A DNA stretch of 64,000 nucleotides from Bacillus zhangzhouensis (GCF_000715205.1 NZ_JOTP01000010.1:62001-126000); one strand, 5' to 3'; positions 1 through 8,933 are shown, counted from the stretch's first letter. Notes: generated by a model from the letters alone, not told the origin. Program-made: numbers and translations.

Positions 1-393
1 ATCAGTCTAAAGACGCCACACCTCTATAATTCACAATATTTTCTGAATATTTAGATTAAATTTATCACAATAAATTAGTGGCGTAAAATTATTATATATG
101 AAAATTAAAAAATGAAAACACTTTTTTAAAAAATAGAGTGAAAATTCTTAAATATCAACAAAATCGTTGTCAATATATAGGTCAGTTTTTCTTCATACTT
201 TATTCATTTCACAGCCTGTCACTCTCTATTTATTATTCAACATCAAAAATTATGTTTTTTTAACATAACAATAATTGAATAAAAATAAGACTCCCCTTTT
301 GTTAGCGAGTCCATATTCATGTTATATAAAAGTCTTTAGACTGGTAGTGAACTATGATAAAGGTCCACTCCTGTTGCGTGAATGATATATGAA
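1..393. other. AT-rich intergenic stretch at window edge
   Basis: No credible gene was found in the first 393 bases on either strand. The stretch is very AT-rich, with runs such as ATAAAAATAAG. A weak GACT/AGTC inverted repeat near 288-312 could be a decayed terminator of a gene to the left of the window. Confidence 0.5.
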
Positions 394-424
394 AAAAGAG
401 ACTGCTCCATGAGCAATCTCTTTG
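394..424 (-). terminator. lytE terminator
   Basis: Just past the lytE stop the minus strand reads AAAGAGA..GCTC-ATG-GAGC..TCTCTTT followed by T residues. This is a hairpin plus T-tract typical of an intrinsic terminator. Confidence 0.75.
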
Positions 425-430
425 AATAGA

Positions 431-1252
431 TTAGTTAACAAATGTTTTCGCTCCAAGATAAATCGGCTTCCAATAGCTTGAATTCATATCACTGACTGTC
501 ACACCGTCAGAGGCAGCATGGATAAACTTGTTGTTCCCAATGTAGACACCCATGTGAGATGGACCAGATTTATAGGTAGTAAAGAACACAAAATCTCCTA
601 CCTTTGGTGTTGAGACGCTCTTCATCGAGCCCCAAAAACCTTCTGTTGTTTGTCTTGAGATCTTTTTTTGCTTGTTAATGATATACCACATAAACCCGCT
701 GCAATCAAAGCCTTTCGGTGTCGTTCCACCCCATTTATATGGTGTACCGTTCTGTGCTTTAGCATCAGATACGAGCTTAGACGTGTTTAATGAAGAAGTA
801 GAGACTGTTTTTTCTTTGACAGGTGTTGTCTTCACTTTAGACGTCTTTTTCACCTTTAGCTTTTGTCCAATTTTGATGAGGTCTGTTTTGAGTTTATTTA
901 ATGATTTCAGCTCTTTCACTGTCATCCCATACTTTTTGCCAATTTTAGATAGTGTATCACCTTTGACAACTTTATGAGTGGCTGTCGCTGAAGCCGCTTT
1001 TACTGTTGTTGTTGTTTTAGTTGTTGTTTTCGAGGAAGTTCCATTTACTTTTAACGTTTGTCCAACATAAATCTTGTCAGATTTCAGCTTATTATCTGAT
1101 TTAATCTTGCTCACGGTTGTTTTGTATCTTTTCGCTAGAACAGAAAGAGAGTCACCTTTTTGAACCTTTACTGATTGTGCTGAGGCAGCTCCGGCAAATA
1201 ATGTCGTCCCAAGTAGAACTGCACTTGCAGCTGTGATCAATTGTTTTTTCAT
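431..1252 (-). CDS. lytE: LysM / NlpC-P60 cell-wall endopeptidase, LytE-like
   Basis: This secreted D,L-endopeptidase cuts between D-gamma-glutamate and diaminopimelate in wall peptides during growth and cell separation. It has 273 residues: a signal peptide (1-25, ending ASA), LysM repeats at about 28-69 and 93-134 separated by a Thr/Lys linker, and an NlpC/P60 domain from about 158 to the end. The catalytic Cys is C184 (FDCSGF), with candidate His at H233 (SHMGVY) and H245 (FIHAAS). The ATG at 1252 follows an AGGAGG-type site. Its position beside phoA and spoVR matches B. subtilis lytE. That protein, as I recall, has three LysM repeats and about 334 residues, so this is a two-repeat form. 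CwlS or LytF paralogues are alternatives, but synteny favours LytE. Confidence 0.85.
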   Translation of the reverse strand: MKKQLITAASAVLLGTTLFAGAASAQSVKVQKGDSLSVLAKRYKTTVSKIKSDNKLKSDKIYVGQTLKVNGTSSKTTTKTTTTVKAASATATHKVVKGDTLSKIGKKYGMTVKELKSLNKLKTDLIKIGQKLKVKKTSKVKTTPVKEKTVSTSSLNTSKLVSDAKAQNGTPYKWGGTTPKGFDCSGFMWYIINKQKKISRQTTEGFWGSMKSVSTPKVGDFVFFTTYKSGPSHMGVYIGNNKFIHAASDGVTVSDMNSSYWKPIYLGAKTFVN

Positions 1253-1606
1253 TTGTTCCTCCTGTATGTATCTATCGTGATCCGAATTTTTATCTACTTT
1301 CTATTATAAGGATCAAATACCAGAAGAAATAGTCTTGACTTCCTACGACATTATGCTTATTAATTCGGCAAAATTTATTTTTTTTTAGGGTTCTTTTCAT
1401 TTCATTTTTATTACACAATCATGACAAAACGAATGCATCTTGTCATGGATAAATGATACATTCATTTCTCATTTTGGTCCATTCTATGTAAAGTGGACCT
1501 TTACAATTTTAAAGCGAACTTTACGGTACTGTAAAATGGAATCCACACTTCTGCTCTACCATTGTAAACGTAAGAGCGATACATAAACAATGAGGAGGCA
1601 AAATGA
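1253..1606. promoter_or_regulatory. divergent lytE-phoA control region
   Basis: This 354-bp region carries no gene and serves two divergent promoters. On the minus strand a WalR-like pair occurs at 1399-1415 (TGTAAT-N5-TGAAAT, one mismatch from TGTWAH-N5-TGTWAH), which would fit WalRK control of lytE. On the plus strand several TTTAC(A/G)/CTGTAA words at 1500-1534 resemble PhoP direct-repeat half-sites in front of phoA. Both assignments are inferences from consensus memory; spacing of the PhoP-like words is irregular. Confidence 0.4.
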
Positions 1607-2971
1607 ATGAGTGTGTTGAAAAGCTCGAAAACGAAAATAGCTGCTGTGGCAGCAGCATCTGTGCTATCGATTGGCATTTTTTCAGGAATTGAATTTGGAC
1701 AGGCTGACAAAGCTGAGGCGAAAAAGAAACCAAAAAATGACGTACAAAATGTGATCGTGTTAATTGGAGATGGCATGGGCACACCTTATCTTTCAACTTA
1801 CCGCTCATTTAAACACAACGGAGACCTTTCAAAGCAAACAGCGTTTGATCCTTACCTCACTGGCATGCACAAAACATACCCTGACGACTCTAAAAGTAAC
1901 ATCACCGATTCAGCAGCGGCTGGTACAGCCATGGCGACTGGTAAAAAGACATACAACAATGCCATCAGCGTAAACAAAAACGGCAAAAAATTAAAAACAG
2001 TCTTAGAAGAAGCAAAGCGCAAAGGAAAGTCTACGGGTCTTGTCGTGACATCTGAATTAACCAATGCCACACCTGCTGCATATGCCGCCCATGATGTGTC
2101 TCGAAAAAACACAGCAGCCATTGCCGATGATTTCTTCGATGAGAAAATCGGGAAACAGCATACAGTCGATGTCATGCTTGGTGGAGGACTTATCGATTTT
2201 GTTCGCAAGGATCGTGATTTGACGAAGGAATTCAAAAAAGCAGGTTACGATTATGTCACCAATAAAGCCGCCTTACAAAACAACAAAAACCAAAAAGTGT
2301 TAGGTCTTTTTGCTGATGGCGGTCTCGATAAAGCCATTGATCGCGATAAAAACACTCCTTCCCTACAAGACATGACGTCCTCAGCCATTAAACAGCTATC
2401 TAAAAACAAAAAAGGATTTTTCCTCATGGTCGAAGGCAGTCAAATTGACTGGGCGGGACATGACCATGATATTGTCAGTGCCATGAGTGAAGTGAAGGAT
2501 TTTGAAAAAGCATTTGAAGAAGCCATTCGTTTCGCAAAAAAGGATAAAAATACGTTAGTGATCACAACTGCGGATCATTCCACTGGCGGACTTTCCTTCG
2601 GAGCAGATGGCTCTGGCAGCTGGGATTACAAACCTGTAAAAGCAGCGAAAAAGACACCTGATTTTATTGCAAACAAAATTGCAGGTGGCATGACTGTTGA
2701 GTCTGCGCTCAAACAATATATTGAACTTGATTTCACAAAAGAGGAGATTGCTTCTATTCAAAAAGCAGCTGAAACAAAAAATGCAGTTAAGATTGATGAT
2801 GCAATTGAAGAAATCATCAACACAAGATCACATACAGGCTGGACAACATCAGGTCATACCGGTGATGAAGTACCGTTTTATGCATATGGACCAACAAGCC
2901 AGCAGCTAAAAGCTCTCATGGAAAATACAGATCAAGCCAAGCACATTTTCAAATTGCTTAAAAATCAATAA
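1607..2971 (+). CDS. phoA: alkaline phosphatase PhoA
   Basis: This exported phosphomonoesterase releases phosphate from organic esters during phosphate starvation. It has 454 residues, close to the B. subtilis PhoA/PhoB size. The N-terminus is a signal peptide (charged KSSKTK, hydrophobic core, cleavage near AEA). Metal and active-site motifs of the family are visible: VIVLIGDGMG near residue 50, the nucleophile Ser in NITDSAAAGTAMATG near 105, TADHSTGG near 325, and the C-terminal SGHTGDEVPFYA. The start at 1607 is fixed by GAGGAGG at 1592-1598; an ATG four bases earlier opens a short wrong frame. PhoP-like words lie upstream and a shared hairpin with spoVR lies downstream. PhoB is the alternative paralogue, but the neighbours lytE and spoVR indicate PhoA. 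Confidence 0.9.
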   Translation: MSVLKSSKTKIAAVAAASVLSIGIFSGIEFGQADKAEAKKKPKNDVQNVIVLIGDGMGTPYLSTYRSFKHNGDLSKQTAFDPYLTGMHKTYPDDSKSNITDSAAAGTAMATGKKTYNNAISVNKNGKKLKTVLEEAKRKGKSTGLVVTSELTNATPAAYAAHDVSRKNTAAIADDFFDEKIGKQHTVDVMLGGGLIDFVRKDRDLTKEFKKAGYDYVTNKAALQNNKNQKVLGLFADGGLDKAIDRDKNTPSLQDMTSSAIKQLSKNKKGFFLMVEGSQIDWAGHDHDIVSAMSEVKDFEKAFEEAIRFAKKDKNTLVITTADHSTGGLSFGADGSGSWDYKPVKAAKKTPDFIANKIAGGMTVESALKQYIELDFTKEEIASIQKAAETKNAVKIDDAIEEIINTRSHTGWTTSGHTGDEVPFYAYGPTSQQLKALMENTDQAKHIFKLLKNQ

Positions 2972-2984
2972 CTTTGTGAAACAC

Positions 2985-3016
2985 AAAAAAGATGTCTTAA
3001 AACAGACATCTTTTTT
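2985..3016. terminator. bidirectional terminator phoA/spoVR
   Basis: AAAAAAGATGTCT..AGACATCTTTTTT forms a perfect stem with A-tract and T-tract on either side. It serves the convergent phoA and spoVR genes. Confidence 0.85.
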
Positions 3017-3023
3017 GATCTTT

Positions 3024-4439
3024 TTACGCGAGATATTTTCTATGAACTCCTTTTCCATCGTATGAAAACATCACCTCTTTTCCTTCAAGAACTGACTCGA
3101 TATGCACACTTCTTCCCCACAGCTGATACAAATATGGGAGTACTTTTTCTAAGTATTTCAGGTCGAGCTCAATGCCTTCGTACCAATGCTTAATATAGAG
3201 TTCATTGTTTTTTAAATAGTCGCCATCAATCACGGTCAAATAAGGAAAACCACCATTGACCCTCATGCTCACAAGCTGATCACGAACAGCCTTCCATTCT
3301 TTATCAATGACTTTATAGTCTCTCCCCTGCTTTTGAAACAAGTACAAGTCTTCTCTCATCACAAGGTCTTTTGTTAAGTAGTTTCGAATAAAGGAAATGT
3401 CCGATTCAATTTCTCGTACTTCAAACATTTTGCTACGTCCGGACCCTTCTGTCACACCTGCTTTTTTTAATTCTTCACATGGGTTGTCATAGCGTTCTTC
3501 AATATCTTCAAATATCTTCAGCCCTAAATAGTAAGGATTGATACCCGTCTTAGATGGCTGCACCACGCCTGCATTTAATTTCGCAAATTCAATCGATTCA
3601 CTTGAATCTAAATCGAGCTCGCGCATAATCCGCTGGTGCCAATACGATGCCCAGCCTTCATTCATAATCTTTGTTTCCAGCTGCGGCCAAAAATAGAGCA
3701 TTTCCTCTCTAAGCATGGTCAGTACATCCCGCTGCCACGGCTCTAGCTCCCGGGAATGTGCTTCAATAAAGAGCAAAATATCTTTTTCTGGCTTTGGTGG
3801 AAATTGCTTGACGGTTTTCTTTTTCTCACGCGTCTTCGGCTCATCCATTCCCCACAAATCATCATACGGTGTTTGACGTTTTAGTTTATCCTCTTCATAT
3901 TCTTCTTCATCGTCTATATTCCAGCTTAATTTTGAACGAACAAGAGACGGATCAATATGCTCCTGCAAAGCCAATACCGCATCTAAAAAGGATTCGACTT
4001 CTTTTGTTCCGTGGATATGCTCATACTCTTTGATCCGCTCTGCCGCCGCAGCCATGCTTTCTACCATATCTCGTTTTGTGTTTTGGAAACGGCAATTATT
4101 TTTAAAGAAATCACAGTGTGCCAGTACATGAGCCACAATTAATTTATTTTGAACAAGCGAATTGTTATCTAGTAGAAAGGCGTAGCAAGGATTTGAATTG
4201 ATCACCAGTTCATAAATTTTGCTTAACCCTAAATCATAATGAAGCTTCATTTTATGAAATTGCTTTCCAAAGCTCCAGTGGCTAAATCTTGTTGGCATTC
4301 CGTATGCACCGAACGTATAAATAATTTCCGCGGGACAGATTTCATACCTCATCGGATAAAAATCTAGACCAAATCCTTCTGCAATTTCTGTAATTTCATC
4401 AATGGCTCTTTGTAAAAGACGTTTTTCAGATACGCTCAA
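3024..4439 (-). CDS. spoVR: stage V sporulation protein SpoVR
   Basis: SpoVR-family proteins are needed for normal spore cortex in B. subtilis; their biochemical activity is not settled. The protein has about 471 residues, the family's usual length (about 468 in B. subtilis), and is soluble with no signal peptide. The extended frame starts with ATG at 4448, but that ATG touches the AGGAGGG site. The TTG at 4439, nine bases downstream of the site, is therefore the likelier start. The acidic, Lys-rich insert around residues 180-220 ([10 protein letters not shown]) is a typical variable segment. It converges with phoA, as in B. subtilis. Confidence 0.88.
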   Translation of the reverse strand: MSVSEKRLLQRAIDEITEIAEGFGLDFYPMRYEICPAEIIYTFGAYGMPTRFSHWSFGKQFHKMKLHYDLGLSKIYELVINSNPCYAFLLDNNSLVQNKLIVAHVLAHCDFFKNNCRFQNTKRDMVESMAAAAERIKEYEHIHGTKEVESFLDAVLALQEHIDPSLVRSKLSWNIDDEEEYEEDKLKRQTPYDDLWGMDEPKTREKKKTVKQFPPKPEKDILLFIEAHSRELEPWQRDVLTMLREEMLYFWPQLETKIMNEGWASYWHQRIMRELDLDSSESIEFAKLNAGVVQPSKTGINPYYLGLKIFEDIEERYDNPCEELKKAGVTEGSGRSKMFEVREIESDISFIRNYLTKDLVMREDLYLFQKQGRDYKVIDKEWKAVRDQLVSMRVNGGFPYLTVIDGDYLKNNELYIKHWYEGIELDLKYLEKVLPYLYQLWGRSVHIESVLEGKEVMFSYDGKGVHRKYLA

Positions 4440-4515
4440 GGAAACCATCCCTCCTCATCGGACTTATCCCTACTATATGAGCGTATCTAAAAAAACATGA
4501 TGTTCCGCCATTCGT

Positions 4516-5715
4516 TTAGACAACTTCCATTTCTTTCATGGACTGCCCGCCGAATGATTCGAAATGTATATTCTGTTCTGGAATTCCCATCTCTTTTAGG
4601 ATATGGATCATCTCCTGTGTAAATGTCGGAGAACCGCATAGATAAAATTGGCCTTTTCCTTCTCTCATCACTGATTGAAGGATTGGACGGTCAATCCGGC
4701 AAGCCGCCTTCTCAACCAGCCCGCCCTTTCCGGACTGTTCAAATTGCTCGTTACATAGGATGATGCGACCATGGGAAGATGAAGCTAGAACGCTTTCAAA
4801 CTCTTTTTCAAAAGCGGTTACATCCTCTAATCGGTCTGCATGAATCATCGTAAACGGTTGATTGCGGTGAGCTGCTGTTTTCACTAAACCAATCATTGGT
4901 GTGACACCGGAACCGGCACTGATGAAATAAGCGGGCTCTTTTGTATCTTCTTGCAAGCAGAACGTTCCCTGCGACATACTCACTTGAAGAACGTCCCCTT
5001 CTTCCATTTCATCATGCAAGAATGTGGACACATGACCATCGCGCTTTACTGTGATGCGGTAATAAGACGGGTGATATTGATCTGATAAGCTGTATTGTCT
5101 GCTGCACACATAGGCTTCGCCCGGCATATCTGCCTGCACAGTAATGTATTGACCCGCTTCATACATTGGAAGCTCTGATTCATCTTCTGGTACTAAATAA
5201 AAGGAGATAAGCGCTGGAGATTCTTGTTTCTTTTTCTTGATGACAAACGGTTTGACATCTGCCCATCCGCCTTTTTGCTTCACATTTTCATCCATCATTT
5301 CTGCTTCAATCGCGATAAATATATTCGCAATGATGTCATATGCAGCCTTCCACGCCAATAATGTGTCATCCTGCTCATTTAATCCAAACACTTCTTTCAT
5401 CGCTTCAATGAGGTGATGCCCGACAATCGGATACTGCTCTTTTTTCACCATGACGCTGACATGCTTATGGGCAATTTGTTTCACCGCAGGAAGCAATTCT
5501 TCTAATCGATCAATGTGCAGTGCAGCTTGATATAATGTCGCAGCAAGCGCCTCTGGCTGACTTCCGTTCATGAGGTTCGTTTTATTAAACTGATTGAGAA
5601 GCTCTGGGTGCTGCCTGATCATATTTTGATAAAAAACAGTCACAAGTTTTGTTCCCTCGGCTTTTAGTAGAGGGGCTGATTGTTGAATAGCGTTCATTTG
5701 ACCTGTGGATAACAT
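4516..5715 (-). CDS. hmp: flavohaemoglobin, nitric oxide dioxygenase
   Basis: Hmp oxidises nitric oxide to nitrate using O2 and NAD(P)H in the cytoplasm. Its 399 residues match B. subtilis Hmp in length. A globin domain spans about 1-138 with the proximal His in AHKHVSVMV near residue 85. A ferredoxin-reductase FAD domain (about 150-255, with the RQYSLS motif) and an NAD domain (about 265-390, SAGSGVTPM and YLCGSPTF) follow. The ATG at 5715 is preceded by GAAGGA. A nearly perfect NsrR palindrome sits 18-42 bases upstream of the start, and nsrR is divergent. In B. subtilis hmp lies elsewhere on the chromosome, so the hmp-nsrR pairing here is an arrangement difference. Confidence 0.95.
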   Translation of the reverse strand: MLSTGQMNAIQQSAPLLKAEGTKLVTVFYQNMIRQHPELLNQFNKTNLMNGSQPEALAATLYQAALHIDRLEELLPAVKQIAHKHVSVMVKKEQYPIVGHHLIEAMKEVFGLNEQDDTLLAWKAAYDIIANIFIAIEAEMMDENVKQKGGWADVKPFVIKKKKQESPALISFYLVPEDESELPMYEAGQYITVQADMPGEAYVCSRQYSLSDQYHPSYYRITVKRDGHVSTFLHDEMEEGDVLQVSMSQGTFCLQEDTKEPAYFISAGSGVTPMIGLVKTAAHRNQPFTMIHADRLEDVTAFEKEFESVLASSSHGRIILCNEQFEQSGKGGLVEKAACRIDRPILQSVMREGKGQFYLCGSPTFTQEMIHILKEMGIPEQNIHFESFGGQSMKEMEVV

Positions 5716-5732
5716 CGTTATTCCTTCTTTCG

Positions 5733-5757
5733 AAAGATGTATTTTAAATACATCTTT
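5733..5757. promoter_or_regulatory. NsrR operator of hmp (palindrome)
   Basis: This 25-bp palindrome has 12-bp arms that are exact reverse complements around one central base (AAAGATGTATTT / AAATACATCTTT). It contains the B. subtilis NsrR-type core ATGTATTTTAAATACAT and lies just upstream of the hmp ribosome binding site, overlapping the expected promoter or transcription start. Confidence 0.8.
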
Positions 5758-5801
5758 ATCGTAATGGATGACAGCTTATAAAAGCAATATTTATAATACA
5801 T

Positions 5802-5827
5802 GTTTTAAATGTTGTAACATTTAAAAC
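5802..5827. promoter_or_regulatory. second inverted repeat in the hmp-nsrR intergenic region
   Basis: GTTTTAAATGTT and its exact reverse complement AACATTTAAAAC are separated by two bases. The left arm overlaps ATGTTTTAAATGT, which resembles the NsrR core. It could be a second, weaker NsrR site or a ResD/Fnr-linked element. It lies between the two divergent promoters, about 70 bases from nsrR. Confidence 0.45.
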
Positions 5828-5898
5828 TTTCTCGACCAGTTCTTGTCTAAAATGTGTTACGATGATACAAAACTCTATTAGGTTTAGAGGTCGTCAAA

Positions 5899-6330
5899 AT
5901 GAAACTTACGAATTATACAGATTTCTCATTAAGGGTACTCATTTATTTAGCGTCAAGAGACAACAATGAACTGTCAAATATTCAGCAGATTGCCGATATT
6001 TATGGCATTTCTAAAAATCATCTAACGAAGGTGATTTACCATCTTGGAAAACGTGGGTATGTGGAAACAATCCGCGGGAGAAATGGTGGAATTAGGCTGG
6101 GGAAAAGCCCAGAAAGCATTAACATTGGGGAAGTTGTCCGCTATACAGAGGAAGACTTAGTCATGGTCGAATGCTTTGATCCAAAGAAAAACAGTTGTAT
6201 CATCTCCCCGATTTGTTCATTAAAGCACGTACTTCACGAAGCACTCACTGCTTATTTACATGTTCTAGACCAATACACATTAAAAGATTTAACACAAAAC
6301 AAAGATGCTCTAAGAGAGCTCCTGCTTTAG
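5899..6330 (+). CDS. nsrR: nitric-oxide-sensing Rrf2-type repressor NsrR
   Basis: NsrR is an iron-sulfur repressor that releases hmp and related promoters when NO damages its cluster. The 143-residue protein has an N-terminal winged helix-turn-helix (IQQIADIYGISKNHLTKV, about 25-45, with RGRNGGIRL in the wing). Its three conserved cluster cysteines lie in VECFDP, NSCIIS and PICSLKH at about residues 92-106. That Cys pattern separates it from CymR, which lacks it. The start at 5899 follows AGAGG. It is divergent from hmp with palindromic operators between, which supports direct control of hmp and possibly of itself. Confidence 0.92.
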   Translation: MKLTNYTDFSLRVLIYLASRDNNELSNIQQIADIYGISKNHLTKVIYHLGKRGYVETIRGRNGGIRLGKSPESINIGEVVRYTEEDLVMVECFDPKKNSCIISPICSLKHVLHEALTAYLHVLDQYTLKDLTQNKDALRELLL

Positions 6331-6386
6331 ACGGAAGAATTTTATTCTTTCGTCTTTTTCTTTACCTCATTGTAATAATAATTTAA

Positions 6387-6401
6387 TTAAAATTATTATA
6401 A
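6387..6401 (+). promoter_or_regulatory. PerR-box-like site upstream of katA
   Basis: TTAAAATTATTATAA differs at one base from the Per box TTATAATNATTATAA. It ends eight bases before the katA -35 element, consistent with repression by PerR and induction by peroxide. Confidence 0.7.
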
Positions 6402-6408
6402 ATAAATA

Positions 6409-6436
6409 TTGACTATCATGTTTGATTCAATATAAT
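6409..6436 (+). promoter_or_regulatory. katA sigma-A promoter
   Basis: TTGACT (6409-6414) and TATAAT (6431-6436) are separated by 16 bases, immediately downstream of the PerR-like box. Confidence 0.75.
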
Positions 6437-6488
6437 TAGGGTATATAGATTGCTAGAAACCATTTTTTGTTTACAGGAGGAAAAAACA

Positions 6489-7964
6489 ATGACAAATTCA
6501 AATCATAAAAATTTGACGACGAATCAGGGCGTGCCTGTTGGCGATAACCAAAACTCAAGAACAGCTGGTCACCGCGGACCATCATTTCTAGATGATTACC
6601 ATTTGATTGAAAAGCTTGCACACTTTGACCGTGAACGTATTCCAGAGCGTGTCGTTCATGCAAGAGGCGCCGGTGCTTATGGTGTGTTTGAAGTAGAAAA
6701 TAGCATGGAGAAACATACAAGAGCAGCCTTCTTAAGTGAAGAAGGAAAACAGACAGACGTTTTTGTTCGTTTCTCAACGGTTATTCACCCTAAAGGTTCA
6801 CCTGAAACATTACGTGACCCGCGCGGCTTCGCTGTCAAATTTTATACAGAAGAAGGCAACTACGATTTGGTTGGTAACAACTTGCCGATCTTCTTTATTC
6901 GAGATGCATTGAAGTTCCCTGATATGGTTCACTCTCTCAAGCCAGATCCTGTAACCAATATCCAAGATCCTGACCGTTATTGGGATTTTATGACCTTAAC
7001 ACCAGAATCGACTCATATGCTCACATGGCTATTCTCAGACGAAGGAATCCCTGCGAACTTCGCAGAAATGCGCGGTTCCGGTGTCCATACGTTTAGATGG
7101 GTAAACAAATATGGGGAAACCAAATATGTGAAATATCACTGGAAACCATCAGAAGGTATTCGCAATTTATCCATGGAAGAAGCAGCAGAAATTCAAGCAA
7201 ACGATTTCCAGCATGCGACAAGAGATCTTTTTGATCGCATTGAAAAAGGCAACTATCCAGCATGGGACTTATATGTTCAGCTTATGCCGCTTAGCGATTA
7301 TGATGAACTTGATTATGATCCATGTGATTCAACAAAGACGTGGAGCGAGGAAGATTACCCGCTTCAAAAAGTAGGACGCATGACACTCAACCGCAATCCT
7401 GAAAATTTCTTTGCTGAAACAGAACAATCTGCTTTCACGCCAAGTGCACTGGTTCCAGGAATTGAAGCGTCTGAAGATAAACTGCTTCAAGGTCGTCTGT
7501 TCTCATATCCAGACACGCAGCGTCACCGTCTTGGTGCGAACTACATGCGCATTCCGGTCAACTGCCCTTATGCACCTGTGCACAATAACCAACAGGATGG
7601 CTTTATGACAACGACTCGTCCAAGCGGTCATATTAACTATGAACCAAACCGTTACGATGATCAGCCAAAAGAAAACCCTCACTACAAAGAAAGTGAACCT
7701 GTTCTTCATGGTGACCGTATGGTGAGACAAAAAATCGAAAAACCGAACGATTTCAAACAAGCTGGGGAAAAATATCGAAGCTACTCTGATGAAGAGAAAC
7801 AAGCATTGATCAAAAACCTAACAGCTGATCTCAAAGGTGTAAATGAAAAAACGAAATTACTTGCGATCTGCAATTTCTATCGTGCAGATGAAGATTACGG
7901 ACAGCGTTTAGCGGATTCACTCGGTGTGGATATTCGCTCATATCTTCAAGGAAACATGAAATAA
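6489..7964 (+). CDS. katA: vegetative catalase KatA
   Basis: This haem catalase splits hydrogen peroxide in the cytoplasm. It has 491 residues, a small-subunit (clade 3) monofunctional catalase close in size to B. subtilis KatA (about 483). The catalytic His is in RVVHARGAGAYG near residue 54. FVRFSTV and the Asn in NLPIFFIRDA near 126 are visible, and the proximal Tyr is in RLFSYPDTQRHRLG near 337. ACAGGAGG before 6489 fixes the start; an upstream in-frame ATG at 6450 has no site. A PerR-like box and a sigma-A promoter precede it. KatX is longer, so KatA is preferred. Confidence 0.93.
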   Translation: MTNSNHKNLTTNQGVPVGDNQNSRTAGHRGPSFLDDYHLIEKLAHFDRERIPERVVHARGAGAYGVFEVENSMEKHTRAAFLSEEGKQTDVFVRFSTVIHPKGSPETLRDPRGFAVKFYTEEGNYDLVGNNLPIFFIRDALKFPDMVHSLKPDPVTNIQDPDRYWDFMTLTPESTHMLTWLFSDEGIPANFAEMRGSGVHTFRWVNKYGETKYVKYHWKPSEGIRNLSMEEAAEIQANDFQHATRDLFDRIEKGNYPAWDLYVQLMPLSDYDELDYDPCDSTKTWSEEDYPLQKVGRMTLNRNPENFFAETEQSAFTPSALVPGIEASEDKLLQGRLFSYPDTQRHRLGANYMRIPVNCPYAPVHNNQQDGFMTTTRPSGHINYEPNRYDDQPKENPHYKESEPVLHGDRMVRQKIEKPNDFKQAGEKYRSYSDEEKQALIKNLTADLKGVNEKTKLLAICNFYRADEDYGQRLADSLGVDIRSYLQGNMK

Positions 7965-7981
7965 TTGAATTCGTATTGTTT

Positions 7982-8110
7982 GACAAAGGGCTAAAATGAT
8001 CTTCATTTTAGCCCTTTGTCTTCTTTTCAGCGTGATAGAAAACCTTTGTAGTCTAGGAAGGACAATCACCGGAACCTGACACCGAATGCAAGGGTTTGTC
8101 TACACGCTGA
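7982..8110. repeat. dispersed palindromic repeat, copy 1 (short form)
   Basis: The element begins with a strong hairpin at 7982-8020 (GACAAAGGGCTAAAAT..ATTTTAGCCCTTTGTC). It continues with TTCTTTTCAGCGTG and ends with TCTACACGCTG, so CAGCGTG/CACGCTG form outer inverted ends. A second copy in the opposite orientation lies at 18988-19153 after yhxA. This copy lacks about 37 internal bases that copy 2 has. The first hairpin may double as the katA terminator. Confidence 0.85.
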
Positions 8111-8139
8111 GCACCTCTTTTGATAAGAGGTGCTTTTTT
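8111..8139 (+). terminator. hairpin terminator after repeat copy 1
   Basis: GCACCTCTT..AAGAGGTGC followed by six T residues reads as an intrinsic terminator on the plus strand. It directly abuts the repeat and overlaps the yhdC stop codon. Confidence 0.7.
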
Positions 8140-8458
8140 ATAAGCGAAACACGTTAATACTAATCAAATGACCCGTCACCGGGTGAAAATAAATTTCTGC
8201 GTGTGCTGCAAAAAGGGTCGATCCTTCCTTCACAGTCACGCGAAATACATCTTTTGTCTGTTCATCATTTACTTTTGTTCGTCCAATGTAATGATAGTCG
8301 TTTAAAGCGGCGCCTTCATATTCATCTTGCAATGCTGTATAAGCAAGTCTTTCCCAATTTTCAACGGGCTGGACCGCTGCTTTTGATGCAGGATGGACCA
8401 TGAGACTGCCGAGCAAAACCATTCCTGCTGTAAAAAGCATCCACAATTTCGGCTGCAT
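8138..8458 (-). CDS. yhdC: small exported protein, YhdC-like (DUF3889 type)
   Basis: The function is unknown. From the ATG at 8458 the protein has 106 residues, near the size I recall for B. subtilis YhdC, and opens with a signal peptide (MQPKLWMLFTAG, cleavage near SKAA). The mature part has a beta-rich PepSY-like look (TVKEGSTLFAAHAEIYFHP, VTGHLISINVFRL). An in-frame ATG at 8521 would add 21 hydrophilic residues ahead of the signal sequence. Neither start has a strong ribosome site, so the start is uncertain. Its pairing with yhdB downstream supports the name. Confidence 0.65.
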   Translation of the reverse strand: MQPKLWMLFTAGMVLLGSLMVHPASKAAVQPVENWERLAYTALQDEYEGAALNDYHYIGRTKVNDEQTKDVFRVTVKEGSTLFAAHAEIYFHPVTGHLISINVFRL

Positions 8459-8649
8459 GATATCATTGATCTCACTTTCATGTATATTTTGATTAGGTTT
8501 TGCTGAACGACCCTTTTTCATACATGAAGCATTTATTCAGCCTATAATTTCCGGTACGCGATTCATGCGGACACCAACTTTTCCCCTGAAAAAGTCGATA
8601 TGATCCGAGCAAACTAATGAGGACTTCTCAAGGGAAAGGAGAAGGTTTC

Positions 8650-8898
8650 ATGAATGTGGCGGATTATGATAAGGCACTTTATTATACGCATCGCTCGCAA
8701 TGGGATAATTTACTTATTCTTATGGTACGTACGCAAGATGATTTGCTCTCGAAACGTATTGAGCATTTCTTACATGCGTATCAATTTAACCGAAACGATG
8801 CAGATGTTGAAAAATGTTTATACGGGCTCCTGCAGTACATTGACCATGCTTCAGAGGCTGCTGCTTCTGAAGTTTATTCACAACCGATGTACACATAA
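8650..8898 (+). CDS. yhdB: YhdB-like hypothetical protein
   Basis: An 82-residue soluble protein of unknown function. It is alpha-helical in appearance, with the sequence YYTHRSQWDNLLILMVRTQDD near the N-terminus. The start at 8650 follows AAAGGAG at 8636-8642; an earlier in-frame ATG at 8617 has no site. B. subtilis YhdB is about 80 residues and lies next to yhdC, as here. A hairpin terminator follows at 8900-8926. Confidence 0.75.
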   Translation: MNVADYDKALYYTHRSQWDNLLILMVRTQDDLLSKRIEHFLHAYQFNRNDADVEKCLYGLLQYIDHASEAAASEVYSQPMYT

Positions 8899-8899
8899 A

Positions 8900-8928
8900 G
8901 AAAAAGGCTGATCTTCAGCCTTTTTACA
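8900..8928. terminator. terminator between yhdB and the GNAT gene
   Basis: AAAAAGGCTGA..TCAGCCTTTTT is a perfect stem with flanking A and T runs. It can serve both convergent genes. Confidence 0.8.
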
Positions 8929-8933
8929 TACAT

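Noticed and set aside
1603-1692. Short ORF starting at ATG 1603 ahead of phoA
   Set aside because: It is four bases before the phoA start, in another frame, too near the same ribosome site and rich in Cys by chance.
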